Positions 1 to 11,254 of a DNA stretch of 64,000 nt are shown one piece after another; within the stretch, counting starts at the first letter, position 1, and every line of letters begins with the position of its first letter. The notes below the pieces were generated by a model, which was given only the letters and a program-made list of their open reading frames with translations, made no database searches and was not told the DNA's origin. Source of the DNA: Cornus controversa (lineage: Eukaryota; Streptophyta; Magnoliopsida; Cornales; Cornaceae); NCBI GenBank assembly GCA_026545225.1, contig CM048847.1:10348501-10412500 (forward strand). Reading direction: 5' to 3'. The position numbers and the translations under genes were made by a program.

Positions 1-280
1 CCCTCTTTTCTTATGATTTAATACATGTTAATATTGTTCATATTATTATATATGATGTTTATGAATGTATATATGCAATATGTATGAAATTGTGAGTATG
101 AGATTGACATGTGTGGCCTAGAGTACATGTATGAGGCATATGTGTGATTTTGACATATAGGTATTTATATGTGGTATGTATAGATGTAATGCATGCTAGA
201 ATCCATATAAAGCACAAATGTGCATGAAAGAGCATGAAAAGTTTGCTATGTGTTATACGTGCCTAATAAACATGTATATG

Positions 281-560
281 TGTATATCGGAGGCTTGTCC
301 AAGTGGGCCTTACATGGAAGTCGGAGGTGTCCAACCATTTATTGGAAGTGGAAAAAGTGTCCACATTGGAATGATCGTCGGAGATGCCCAATCATTTTCC
401 AAATTTCGTGATCATCGGAGTTACCCAATGACTAAGGCAAGACCAATATATTGTCATGAATGTATGACCATCGGATTTGTCCAATCATACGAGTGTCATT
501 GGAGTTGTCCAACACTACATGATCATCAGATTTAATCAATCATGTCTATGTATCGGATTA
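281..560 (+). repeat. Array of TCGGAG...TCCAA motifs inside LTR A
   Basis: A short motif close to ATCGGAGTTGTCCAATCAT recurs about eight times at irregular 25-50 bp spacing, separated by phrases such as GACCAATATATTGTCATGA. The same array is found in LTR B (8850-9130) and in the gypsy-2 3' LTR (49040-49350). It is therefore an ancestral LTR feature and not a local expansion. Function unknown. Confidence 0.65.
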
Positions 561-1016
561 TGACTGAAGAAGATGTTTATCTAAATATGCTTATGTGTTT
601 AACTGTTAAGAATGAGGAAAAGTTTTGAATGCATATGTATATGAATTACATTAAATTGACTTGGTATGAAAACTTGGAATATGTCATATAGAGTAGTGAT
701 ATCATGATTATATATCATGTAGGTTGGTGTTGGCTCGATGCCTAGGTGGGTTGGGGCATTCCTATTGAGCTAGTTATTTTTCTCACTTCTCTCCCCCCAA
801 ACATTTTATATATAAGGCACCGGCGATCGACAGGATTTGAGGAGCCAAGTGGAGTTCTCAATTGCAAATTTTAGATATTTTTAGTTGTTGTATATATTGT
901 TATCTATGCCGGCTTGTGGCACGTTGATTTTTGTTGAAATTGTAAGAATGTTGAGAAAAATAAATTAAAACCAACACATTTCGTAGGATGTAACAATACC
1001 TCTGCGATGCATCATA

Positions 1017-1036
1017 GATTATGATATATCATAATC
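1017..1036. repeat. 20-bp perfect palindrome in LTR A
   Basis: GATTATGATATATCATAATC is its own reverse complement. A different 20-bp palindrome of the same build (GATTAY...RTAATC) lies in LTR B at 9764-9783, and a near-perfect one at 51598-51615. See the finding on palindromic LTR motifs. Confidence 0.8.
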
Positions 1037-1276
1037 GTAATCCATACTTGGGCTGATAAGTGGAGCATTGTTTGGACGTGCATTTGTGGTCACATGTGGG
1101 GCCCATTGGGACTAGTTGATGTTGAGTTATACAAATATAATTGTTCGTGTATGATTAAACTTTTGCAAAAATTGAAGGTTAAGATAGTTCATTAGGGTTT
1201 AATGGATGAACTCACCCTAGGGATTTGGGCTCGGAGATGGAATCTTTAGTGACTCAGAAATTGGGACGTAACCACT

Positions 1277-1288
1277 TGGTATTAGAGC
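1277..1288 (+). other. Primer-binding site, initiator tRNA-Met type
   Basis: TGGTATTAGAGC differs at one base from TGGTATCAGAGC, the usual plant PBS complementary to initiator methionine tRNA. It lies two bases after the LTR end, the normal spacing, and confirms plus orientation of the gypsy-1 element. Confidence 0.85.
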
Positions 1289-1522
1289 TTAACCAGGTTT
1301 GAATACCTGAGGATGAAGGGTGAGAATTTGACTACGTGTTTATTTGAGGTTAAGGAATTGAGTGTAAGGATTATAAATTGCTTACGTGAAATATGACTAT
1401 TTGTTTATGCCTTTGTACATACTAATTGTATAATGGATTAGAATCACTTTGTATAAGTATTGTGAGAGTTATATGATTATATGTGCTTGGTGTTGAGTTT
1501 TCTGTTTTATGTGTATAGCAAA

Positions 1523-2770
1523 ATGCCACCAAGAAGAGTGCTCGGTATAGGCGCTAACGTTTCTCAAGAGCTAATTGATGGGGTTCAATTTATGCGAGAC
1601 ATGATAGATACCATGAGACAAATCGCAAGGGAAACCCAAGAGGAAGAAGTTCAGGCACAGCCTAAGGTTGGCTTGAGTCAAAAAATGATTGCTATGAAGG
1701 AACTCATGAAGTATAAACCACCCACGTTTGCGGACAGATCTGATCCACTAGTGGTGGAGGGTTCGATTGACCAATCATTCAAAATTTTGGTTTCTTTAGC
1801 AATCGATAAGGACCTAAGGTTTGGTGTAGCGGCACTTCATCTTCAAGGAGAAGCGAATAGATGGTGGAAATTCATTGATAATACTCACAATACCGATACG
1901 ATGGAGTGGGAAATCATCAAAGGACTTTTCTTTGATAAGTTCTTCCCAGCGACAATGAAAGATAGCTTGAGACAAAAGTTCATTGATCTCGTACAAGGAA
2001 ACATGGACATAATGGGATACGAGACCAAGTTTACTTTCATGGCTCGCTTTGCACCCGAGATGGTGAATAATGAATAACTGAAAGCAAAGAGTTTGTTAAG
2101 AGGCTTAAGACCTCTAAAAGGAAACGGGTGTCAATCTTAGGCTTGGGAGTCTGTGTTGAAGTAGTTAACAGAGCTTTGAGAGTGGAGGAAGATGCCAGAG
2201 ATGCCCAAAGGAACTAGGACTCTAAGAATCAAGCAAAGGGTGTAGGGTCAACTTCTTGTAATTAAGCAAGGAAGAGGCACAAAAATAATGTGACGCTTCT
2301 TAGGGGCAACAGCAGGCTCGCCCAATCCCAACATTTTCTTTGCCTACCGGACCTTCATGGTCTACGATAGTGTGCTACCATTGCCAGCAGTCTAGTCACT
2401 ACAGATCTGAGTGCCCTTAGAGTCAGGTAGTGGCATCAGTGCCAGTTATGTCAAGAGGGGAGCGGATGTGCTTCCATTGTTAACAGCATAGACATGTTAA
2501 AGCAAACTCTTATCCAAGGCATAATGTACATAGTGGTTCTGGGTCTTAGTAGAGGACCATTCAGGCTACCACAGTTCAGTCAAACTATAGGTCATTGCCA
2601 CCGCCCCAGCCAACACAATCAGTTCATGGTTCTCGACCAGCAAGATGATTTACACCTGTTACTTCTAGTCAGCGGTCCATGTTTCAGGGTACTAGCTAGT
2701 AGGGTCAGTTGACATAGGATCATGTTTTCACGCTTGGTCAGGCAGAGGATGTACCAAGATCGTCAGTAGT
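1523..2770 (+). pseudogene. Gypsy-1 gag (nucleocapsid) pseudogene
   Basis: The reading frame starting MPPRRVLG at 1523 is typical of Tekay/Del-like Gag; the in-frame Met at 1481 is upstream leader and was not chosen. Residues about 60-185 match a retrotransposon Gag core (YKPPTFADRSDP, then LQGEANRWWKF and FFDKFFPATMKDSLRQKF). A TAA at 2075 (Gln codon expected) stops the frame after 185 codons, yet the homologous frame continues (LKAKSLLRGLRPL). A CX2CX4HX4C zinc knuckle, CYHCQQSSHYRSEC, is readable near 2373-2414, and a broken second one near 2471. Gag would form the particle and package RNA. Several stops and frame changes make it non-functional. Confidence 0.85.
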
Positions 2771-2801
2771 CAAAGGTATTTTCCTAGTTTCTAGCTCGTG
2801 G

Positions 2802-3180
2802 GTGAGGGTGTTGGTAAATTTGGGTGCATCTCGTTCATTCATATTTGTTGCATTTGCTTGTGCCTTGGGGCTGGATGTGTCATCACTAAAGTCACCATTG
2901 TCCATTGATACGCTTATTGGGGGTAGAGTTACCTTGGGTAAACTATGTCGATATTGCGAGATCGAGGTTGCTGGACGTCGGCTAGTGTTCCACTTTATAT
3001 TGCTAGATATGGCAAGTTTTAATGTCATCCTAGATATGGATTGACTATCTAAGTTTAGAGCCATGATCGATTGTCTCTGTAGGATAGTGACGGTGTGTAC
3101 AGTGGAGGATGATTGTTTCTACTTTATGGGAGAGTGTGATGATTTCTACATATCATCACTACATAGTTCTGATGTTCAAT
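2802..3180 (+). pseudogene. Gypsy-1 aspartic protease remnant
   Basis: Translation gives VLVNLGASRSFIFV, aligning with the gypsy protease active site (usually DSGASHSFI), followed by LGLDVSSLKSPLSIDT and FNVILDMDWL. The catalytic Asp is Asn and the Ser is Leu, so it would be inactive. Homology continues through DDFYISSLHSS and stops at about 3180, where gypsy-2 (near 35185) still runs on into the reverse transcriptase. RT, RNase H and integrase of gypsy-1 are absent. Confidence 0.8.
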
Positions 3181-3184
3181 ATGG

Positions 3185-4150
3185 GAGAAGGGAGTCTCCC
3201 AGAAGGCCTGCTTGGTGACAGACAGCAGGTTCTTATTGTGTGTAAGATGTGTGGGATTGTTGGAATCTAAAGTGTGTTGTTGTTTTCTAATTATGTTTCA
3301 TAAAGAGGGGATTGGAGTGTGGATATACACCATGTCTTATGGTGGAAATTGTAGGTTGGAGTGTCTTCTGCAACTTTTTGTATTGGGGTTTTGCTATGGA
3401 AAAGTTTGCAGGTGGTGCTCTCCATATTTCAAGATGCCAATGATTTCCTATTTTTATTTATATTATGTGATCAGATATTCAGAATTGCTGGTAGTTGAAC
3501 TAGGGGTGTTATGTATGCCCCTAAGGGATGGATTATGTGTTGTGAGTATTATATAGGTTGCTATGCTGCTGCTGTGGGTGAGAAGGGAGTCTCCCAGAAG
3601 GCCTGTTTGGTGACAGACAGTAGGTCCTCGTTGTGTGCAGGGTGTGTGGAATTATTAGAACCCGAGCTGTGTTATTACTTTCAGATTATTGCGCATGAAG
3701 AGGGGAATAGAGTATGGTTATACAACATGTGTTATGGTAGTAAATGCAAGGTGGAGTGTATTCTGCAGACTTTTGTGAGTCTGTTATTGGGATTTGGCTG
3801 GGGTAACATTTGCATGTGGCAATTTTTGTGGGCAATTAAATGGAGTGGGGGCTAGAGTGTGGTTACTCAATCTGTTCTATGGTGGAGATTGCGAGGTGCA
3901 GGTGGATGCGTGTTCTCTGTAGTGTTTGATAAGGGTGCTATTGTGGGTTTGCTGGGATAGAGGATGCATGTGGCTGCTCTACAACTTACTAATGGCTAAT
4001 GTTACTTTCTATTTGTTTAGTCTAATTGGGTAGTTGTTTGTAATTCAGGTTAGGGGGGTTTGTATGCCCCTGATGGGAGGTTTATGTGTTGTGTATTTTC
4101 GTTAGTTTGGTATGCTGATGGTATAGGGCTGGGTGTTTGGTTCTTACTTG
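3185..4150 (+). repeat. Three diverged tandem units of about 395 bp or less
   Basis: The phrase GAGAAGGGAGTCTCCCAGAA occurs at 3185 and again at 3580, followed by long similar stretches (GGTGACAGACAG, TTATGGTGG, GGAGTGT.TTCTGCA, TATGCCCCTAAGGGATGG). A third, incomplete unit starts near 3840 and contains TATGCCCCTGATGGGAGG at about 4061. Open frames of about 114 codons exist here but change between units and look like chance. It begins exactly where gypsy-1 pol should continue. I do not recognise the family. Confidence 0.7.
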
Positions 4151-7100
4151 TATGGTGGACATGGGGATTTCACATCTTTAGTCTGATTGTTGTTATTCCC
4201 CCTTGAGGAATGCCCTAAGTCAAATTGTAATTTGACTTTGTTTCAAATTTATAAAAACACTTACCTTTCAAAACAAAAAAAAGACAGACATTTGTAAGGA
4301 AAAAAAAAAATATATATATATATATATGTTTGTTTTTCTAAGCAATATTTTATTAACAATCAACTAAACATAGAAGCAATGCCTCTAAAACAAGGGAATT
4401 AAGAAATTCTATTCCAAAAATTTGCTACCAACAAGAAAAGGAAAGAGAAGCCAGCAAAAGACTTAGCAAACTAATCTTTTAGAAACAAAGACACAAACCA
4501 TCTGCAACTACTTTGAAAACTTTATAAGAAAATAAGCAATTCTAGTACTAGTTTTTCCCAATAAGTTTCTAGAGTAACTAGTTCTTAGTTTTCAATTACA
4601 TTTTCTGTTTAATCTCAATTAGAATCAACCTTCAATGCCAGAGTTTAGTTTATGAAACTTGCTTTTTCTTATGACTGAGATATTTCAAAACAAATATCTC
4701 TTAAAGGCTATTTATATTGCTAGAAATTATCTGAGATTTTTTTACTAACATACATTCATAATTATACATTTTAAGCATGTTTTTAGTCACTGTTTTGTCA
4801 GAGTAAGCACAGGTACATTATCCTATTTTATATACAGACATGTATTGTTTTTCATTGTCTTTATTTTTTTTGATAATTTGGATTTCTTTGCTGATAAGTA
4901 CAGGGAGTAGAAACAAAGAGAGATTCATGGGCCTTAGTTACTATTTTCTGTTGATTTTATGTGATAATATCATAAAATCATCCAGAGCCATGATAATATT
5001 TTGTGAGACTGTCAACTTTGAGTCAGTAGTTAAATGCTTAAATTGTTCTATTTGTTCGAGCTTTTATAAGTTACTTCTTTACTCCTTCAAATATTTGCAG
5101 TCCATTGATTTAAAGTTTAGAGGCATCTGATATGAAGTTCACAGGCATTTATGTAGTATTTACACCTCAATTTGTTGTGTGTGAAAAATCTTAAACTTCG
5201 ACTACAAAGGTTTGTTTACTTTTGGTAAGTGATTAGAAAGTTGCAAGAAAACAACATTAAGAATGAATGTAAGAAATACAATTTTAGTAACATGGTGTGA
5301 ATACAAGATGCAAAGAAGAACTATGGTCAATTAATGTGTAAGGGCAACCATTTTATCCTATCTTGGTTCAATCACCCACAAGAAGAGAAGGTTGACGAGG
5401 GACTAGACATATAAAAAAACATATAAAAAACCAGAGTTGGTATGATGTACTGTAAAGGTGCTTTAAAGTGTTACAAGATCAACACCAGTTGAATTAGGAC
5501 CTTTTTAATTCATAATAAGGTAATAAGGTAGTCATTTTCGATAGTAGAGTATGGTGGATAGTAAAAAATAAAAAATAAAAAAGTAACCATTTTAAAGAAG
5601 GGTGTTTTTTCATGGATGTGTAGCAAGCTACAAAAGACTAATCCTTGTCAAGAAGAATGACATGGTTCAAGTTAAAGGTACTATGAGGACAAGGGAAACA
5701 TCAAAAAGTAATATTTTTGAGGTATTGAAAAAAGGTATTGCAGCCTATCATTTAGATATATGGCCCTGCATTGAAAATGGAGAAAAAGAAACTGAAAGAT
5801 TAATCCAAGTAGTAAGCTAAGGTTTTGTTAAATTAATTCTACTAGAATGGTATGTGAGGTTGAGACCACATTCAAAGTTAACTTGGCTTACAAATCTCAA
5901 TTAAGATATGTAACAACAAAGAAGAAAATTGGAAATAAATTGCTTTTGTCTACTATCAGAGACTCATTTGCGGGATTTTCTTGGAAAAAGTTGTGATATG
6001 CACAGCTTTCTAGTTTGTGAATTTTAATAATATTCCTTGTTCTGATGGTATATTTGAAATCGTATTTCCTGAACGATCTCTTGCCAATTGTTAGTACATC
6101 ATATCATTGTTAAGGATCTTCTATTCGAGCAATTTTTATTACTTAATTTATCTCCCTACATACTCTCTATATTCATATATGTAAATGAAAAAAGAAGTCA
6201 TTATGTTCCAAACACACTCTAATTACCACAAGCAATCAACTCCTAGAATTGGCTGCATGGAGGCAAAGTTGAATTGATTTTATCTAATATGCCATTCTCA
6301 TGTAGTGATTCTTTTCAAGTTTGAATCATAACTACCTTAATGAATTTTTAAAACTAAGAATGTTGTATCTAGCCTATGAACATGTCTATACCTACTGGTG
6401 ATTCTCAAATCCAACAATTATTGAAGCAACAATCAAAGAGCAGAGACCAGTTCTAAAACACCAAACATCGCCTTCAAATATAATGAAATAAAATTCAATG
6501 CAAAATGAACTTGGTAGCAGCAAAGCCGTTAAAAAGCATCCTAACACATTATTTTGATTCATTACAATAAATATACAAAGGGCATTGTTTCCACACATTT
6601 TCTAAGCCTACTTATTTTAATGCATGCTATCCTCTACTTTCAATATAATAGTGAAAACTAATTATTCATAAATTACAACGAAATCTTCACCATCAAACAA
6701 CATAATGAAAAACCAATTTGCAAAGCAATGATTTCACCATTTCAAGAAGAACAATGCATCAGACAAGTTGTCACTAACCCTCCAATTGGTTGCGATGAAA
6801 CTTAGAAAGCATAAACTAAAACAAAAGTTTGAATCTCATGATTCATGGTAAGCCACATAGCTGTATTAGGCTCAATTGGGTGAACTTTCTCTATCATCAT
6901 GGATACTAAAATAATGGGGAAAAAAAAAGATCCCAACTTCTCTAATTTTAATTCATTTCTCACTTTTTCTTAGCAACCAAAAGTAGTATAATGAAAAAGG
7001 AAAACTTTCAAACCAATCTTATAAGTCGCAACTGCCCACCACAACCATTATTGGGATAAAAAACTAAACTGTTAATACGATAACAAATCTCCAACTCTTT

Positions 7101-7837
7101 GGCAATAAAAATAATTAAACAAAACAATATTAAGAAGGAAAATGATAAAACCCAAACAGGTCAATAAGAGAAACAGTTATAGATATGAACTATTAGAGTA
7201 AACGAATAACTGTAAATTAAAAAATCAAAAGAAACATGTGAAGAATGGACCTAACCAATGCAATTTCCTAAGAGAGAGATGAGAGTTCGGAGAAGAAGAA
7301 CTAACTGATGCTATTTCCTTCAGCAATATTTAGACGACAAGTTCTCTATAATTTCTCCCTTCAATTGTTAGGGCTTTTAGAAAATTTCAAACCCTAAACA
7401 CATATATTTGTATCATCACATCAAAAACATCAGTGCAAGATCCAAGAAATTTAAATAATGATATAACTTTGAAGATGGATGAGATCGAAGAGCTCAAACC
7501 GGAATAAGAATGAATAGGGTTTTGAACTTTTGATCGATATATACATATACCAAATGACCCCAAATATCAAATCGATCGCTTTTCTCTAAAGATTTTTGAA
7601 GAATGAAATAAAGCCCTAGTATTGAAGCCCTCTGCAGAAACTGGTTCTTCGATCTCAATATGCTCGCTGAGGATAGAATGATGAAACATAATGAAAGAAA
7701 CAATTTTAGATATACAATATATCTATTAAAACGACGTAGTTTTATGCACTTAATAATATATGGGTTTAGTGCAGCATTTATTTTCTCACTAGACAAGGCA
7801 TAAGGTGCGAAATTTCTCGCTGAGAATTTTGGTCAAC
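4151..7837. other. AT-rich stretch, no gene recognised
   Basis: About 3.7 kb between the tandem repeat and a CACTA end fragment. It starts with an A-rich run and a TA microsatellite (about 4277-4327), which could be the tail of an old non-LTR element. Short open frames, the longest about 100 codons on the minus strand at 7494-7796, show no motif I recognise and have compositions expected of non-coding DNA. An exon of a decayed gene is not excluded. Confidence 0.5.
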
Positions 7838-7982
7838 AATTTTAAGGGATTTAGTGATGGAATCTAAAAAACCGTCACTAAAACTAAGGTCATTAGGGAC
7901 GATCCAAGGTCACCGTGCCCAATAATAAGATTATTAGTGATAATTTTTTGGACTGTTCCTAAAAAGCCTATTTCTTATAGTG
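7838..7982 (-). mobile_element. CACTA-type transposon end fragment
   Basis: Read on the minus strand, the sequence begins CACTATAAGAAATAGGC at 7982, the typical start of plant CACTA (En/Spm-like) elements. It holds subterminal GTGACGG / TTTTAGTGACG motifs (GTCACTAAAAC on plus). I found no partner terminus upstream, so either the other end is lost or the element is a diverged non-autonomous one. It abuts LTR B, which lacks its first 150-200 bp at that junction. Confidence 0.65.
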
Positions 7983-8200
7983 TTAGTTTGGGGGGCCATG
8001 TTACTATCGGGTCATCTTGGTGGGCCCGGGAATCCAAAAAAATTTTAAGAAATAATTATTTCTAGTTTTATACCAAATGAAATGTTAAAAGAGTTAAGGA
8101 AGTGATTTAGGAGTCGTAACAGCTTTCAAAATTGAAAACGGAGGTCGGGAGGGTACGTTAAGTTGCCTGGGGTATTTTGGTTATTTTGTGCCCTAGATGT

Positions 8201-8208
8201 TATAAATA
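8201..8208 (+). promoter_or_regulatory. Probable TATA box of LTR B
   Basis: TATAAATA, preceded by the conserved block with GAAAACGGAGGTCGGGAGG and followed by a pyrimidine-rich leader. The related LTR at 49741 has the same octamer in the equivalent place (50118-50125). Position and conservation suggest the retrotransposon promoter. Confidence 0.5.
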
Positions 8209-9763
8209 TCTATTCGCTGAGATCCTAGCCATTTGAAAGGAGCAAGAACAGCCAGTCATTGCTCTCTCCCTATCCGTTTTCATCTTTTCTCATTCTCTCT
8301 TCATTTCGAAGGCTTGGAACTCGAATTTGGAAGTTCCCAAAGAAGGATAAAGTGTTCTATGGGTTAAGGGATTTGGTTTGAACTGAGCAAAGTCATATTT
8401 TGGCAAGGTGAAGCTTGGAGAAATTCTAGGGTTTTGCTAGGAAGAGCTTCAAACTTGAGGTAGGGGTGTTTCTTCCCTCTTATCCATCGTTTCCTAGGTT
8501 TCGGTGAGCTTGGGAAGGGTTTGGTCGAGTTAGCTTGTATGAGAGAATAATGGGGTTGTGTGATACTATTTCTTCCTCTTTTCCTATGGTTTAATACATG
8601 TTAATATTGTTCATATTGTGATATATGATGTTTATAAATGTATACATGCAATATGTATGAAATTATGAGTATGAGATTGGCATATGTGGCCTAGTGTATA
8701 TGTATGAGGCATATGTGTGATTTTGACTTAGTGTTTATATGTGATATGTATAGATGCAATGCATGCTAGAATCTATATAAAGCATGAATGTGTATGAAAG
8801 ACCATGAAAAAGTTTGCTATGTGTTATACGTGTTTAATGAGCATGTATATATGTATATCGGAGGGTTGTTCAATTATGCCTTACATAGAAGTTGGAGGTG
8901 TCCAACCATGTATTGGAAGTGGCAAAAGTATCCACAGTGGAATGATTATCTGAGATGCTCAATCGTTTTCCAAATTTTGTGATATTTGGAGTTGCCCAAT
9001 AGCAAGGGCAACACCAATATATTGCCATGAATGTATAACCGTCGAAGTTGTGCAATACTATAGTGTCGTCGGAGTTGTCCAACTCTATATGATTGTCCGA
9101 ATTGATCAATCATGTCTATGTATCAGATTATAACCGAAGAAGATGTTTATCTAAAAATGCTTATGTGTTTAAATGTTAAACATGAGAAAAAGTTTTGAAT
9201 GCATATGTATATCAATTGCATTGAATTCATGACTTGGCATGAAAACTTGGAATATGTCATGTAGAGTAGCAACATCATGGTTGCATATTATGTAGGTTAC
9301 TGTCGGGTCGATGCCTAGGTGTGTTGGGGCATTCCTACTGAGCTAGTTGTTTTGCTCACCCCTCTCCCCACAAACATTTTACAGATAAGGCACCAGCAAT
9401 GGACGAGATTTGAGTAGCCAAGTGGAGTTCTAAATTACAAATTTGAGATATTTTTGAATGTTATATATATTGCTATCCATGTCGGCTTGTGCCATGTTGA
9501 TTTTTTGTTGAAATTGTAGTTATAGTCAAACTACTTGTTCTTTTGGATCCTCTTATGTATAAACCATGTGGATAACTTATGAATTTTGGAGTAATGCTTA
9601 AGGGAATGTATGTTTTAGATTAAATGTATGAGATGTATGATTTTATAGCATTTTATTTATGTCTCAATATAGCATGGGGTGATATGAGGATGGAGAATGA
9701 AATTGGACAAGAATTGTATAGGTTGTGAACACTTGAGAATTCTGCAGAAATTGTAGGTTGAGT

Positions 9764-9783
9764 GATTACGATGCATCGTAATC
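9764..9783. repeat. 20-bp perfect palindrome in LTR B
   Basis: GATTACGATGCATCGTAATC is its own reverse complement. Within the next 150 bp are several partial copies (ATTATGATGGATTGTAAT, GCGATACATTGTATTCC, ATTATGATGGATCATAA), so this is a degenerate palindrome cluster. Confidence 0.8.
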
Positions 9784-10170
9784 TCCATTATGATGGATTG
9801 TAATCCGGCGATACATTGTATTCCCTATTATGATGGATCATAAGAATGTTGAGGAAAATGAGTTAAAACCAGCACATTTTGCAGGATGTAGCGATACATC
9901 TGAGGTGCATCCGAGATTACGATCATAATCCACAACTAGGCTGATAAGTGGACCATTGTTTGGACGTGCATATGTGGGGCCCATTGGGACTAGTTGATGT
10001 TGAGTTATACAAATATAACTGTTCGTGTATGATTAAGCTTCCATGGTAATCGAATGTTGAGATAATTCATTAGAGTTTGGTGAACGGACTCACCCTTGGG
10101 ATTCGGGCTCAGAGATGGAATCTCTAGTGACTCAAAAATTGGGGCATGACAAACCGTACTTTGAATCCTA

Positions 10171-10548
10171 TAATTTAAAAATGTCTATGGAATAGGATCA
10201 ATTAGTGAACGTTGATAAAGAAGCGACAAAAGAAGAGATTGAAGAAGAAGATGAAATTATTTTTGGAGATCAAGAAAAACCCTTAGTCATTCCTCAACAA
10301 GAATGCAATGTCATCATTGATGAAGCAAGCTTAAGAAATGTGGTGACCACAACAATAAAAGAAAAAAGAGAATAACCTAAAGTCCTTCCTTTGATAAATT
10401 CATTTTTTTGTGACTTTTATGACGACATTCCAACTTTGGTATGCAAGGAGTTGAAAGATTGTGAATTTTACTTTTATGATATAATTTGGAAAGAGTTCTT
10501 GCAGCGTGATACAATTAAGAGGAGCGCAGTAGAAGCAAAAAGAAGGTA
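10171..10548 (+). pseudogene. Decayed reading frame of unknown origin
   Basis: About 125 codons read in one frame from ATG at 10171 with only two internal stops (TAG at 10183 and one TAA). The product is strongly acidic, with EEIEEEDEIIFGDQEKP early and FYDDIPTLVCKELKDCEFYF later. Length and composition suggest former coding sequence. It starts 20 bases after LTR B, so it may be part of another retroelement, but I do not recognise a domain. Confidence 0.4.
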
Positions 10549-11251
10549 ATTCAAATCTTGGTTCATGGTAAGTGTTTTAACAATTTTGCCAAATATGTTC
10601 AACTTCAAATGAGAGATTGGAAAATTCATTTTCATTATGCAAAGGTATTCTTTTTTAGTAAAATAAAATTAATATGTTTTACTCGAGTTCGAAAAAGAAG
10701 AAAGAACAATTGGAAAGCTCTGCTCAAATTTTTGTTTGATCGTAGCAATTTGCTTCAAACTTGAGGTTGAGTTCTTTCTCACCTAAGAAGGATGATGCAA
10801 TGCCAACATGGCAGCCATGTTAACTCCATTGGATGCTTAGGTGGCTATTTGGTAGACCAAAGAGTTGTCTTGAAAATTGGCTTGCAATTGAAGACTTCAC
10901 CTTCCAACTACTTATATTTATATTTCTTAGTATTTTTTGTTTAGTAAGTTGTGTTTAATTTAATTTTGTCAACTATGTGTTTTGTGTTTAAATGTTATGA
11001 GTTGTGGCCTCTTTAACTTGGAGTAGAAGATGAAGACTAACTTTTGAATCTTGAATTATAATTGATATTTGATATTATAGCGCATAGCTCTTGTTATCCA
11101 ACTCATTCTCTTAGTTGTGTCTCTTGTTCTATATTTTTCTTCTTCCCTCCTATCCACCCATGTCAATTTGTTAGCTCTATTTAACTATATAACGAACACC
11201 TTTCAATTGTATTCTTTTTAACATTTTAAGAAAGTTCATCTATAATTTCCT
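10549..11251. other. No gene recognised
   Basis: AT-rich sequence between the decayed frame and the MITE. A 68-codon open frame (10558-10764) may continue the same decayed gene in another frame (RKRRKNNWKALLKFLF) but has no family signature I know. Confidence 0.4.
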
Positions 11252-11254
11252 TTA

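Larger units (their letters stand above)
1..1274 (+). repeat. Tekay-like gypsy 5' LTR, truncated by the window start (LTR A)
   Basis: This is the 3' part of a long terminal repeat. It aligns by eye with 8600-10151 and 49000-49700, sharing the region of TCGGAG/TCCAA motifs (about 280-560) and the segment ending in GACTCAGAAATTGGG. It ends in CA at 1274, two bases before a primer-binding site, which fixes the 3' boundary and the plus orientation. Relative to LTR B it lacks a stretch near 950 (about 9520-9840 in B). A 20-bp perfect palindrome lies at 1017-1036. The LTR would hold the promoter and poly(A) signal of the element; the promoter part is probably outside the window. Confidence 0.8.
7983..10151 (+). 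repeat. Tekay-like gypsy LTR B, 5'-truncated
   Basis: It matches the gypsy-2 3' LTR (48200 onward) from about 8000 and LTR A from about 8575. It ends GGGGCATGACA at 10151, equivalent to LTR A at 1274. The order (promoter region, TCGGAG array at 8850-9130, palindrome at 9764-9783, terminal CA) is conserved. The first 150-200 bp (starting TGTAGAGAC in relatives) are missing where the CACTA fragment abuts. It may be the 3' LTR of gypsy-1 or a separate LTR. No PBS follows it. Confidence 0.8.

Noticed and set aside
3212-3855. Two 114-codon plus-strand frames rich in Cys and Leu
   Set aside because: They lie in the tandem repeat, change between units, and show no family motif.
5602-5820. 72-codon plus-strand frame (FFHGCVASYKRLILVKK)
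   Set aside because: No recognisable domain, no splice context and no neighbouring exons; left as unassigned.
10100-10170. A primer-binding site after LTR B
   Set aside because: The sequence after GGGGCATGACA is AACCGTACTTTG, which does not match the initiator-Met site.
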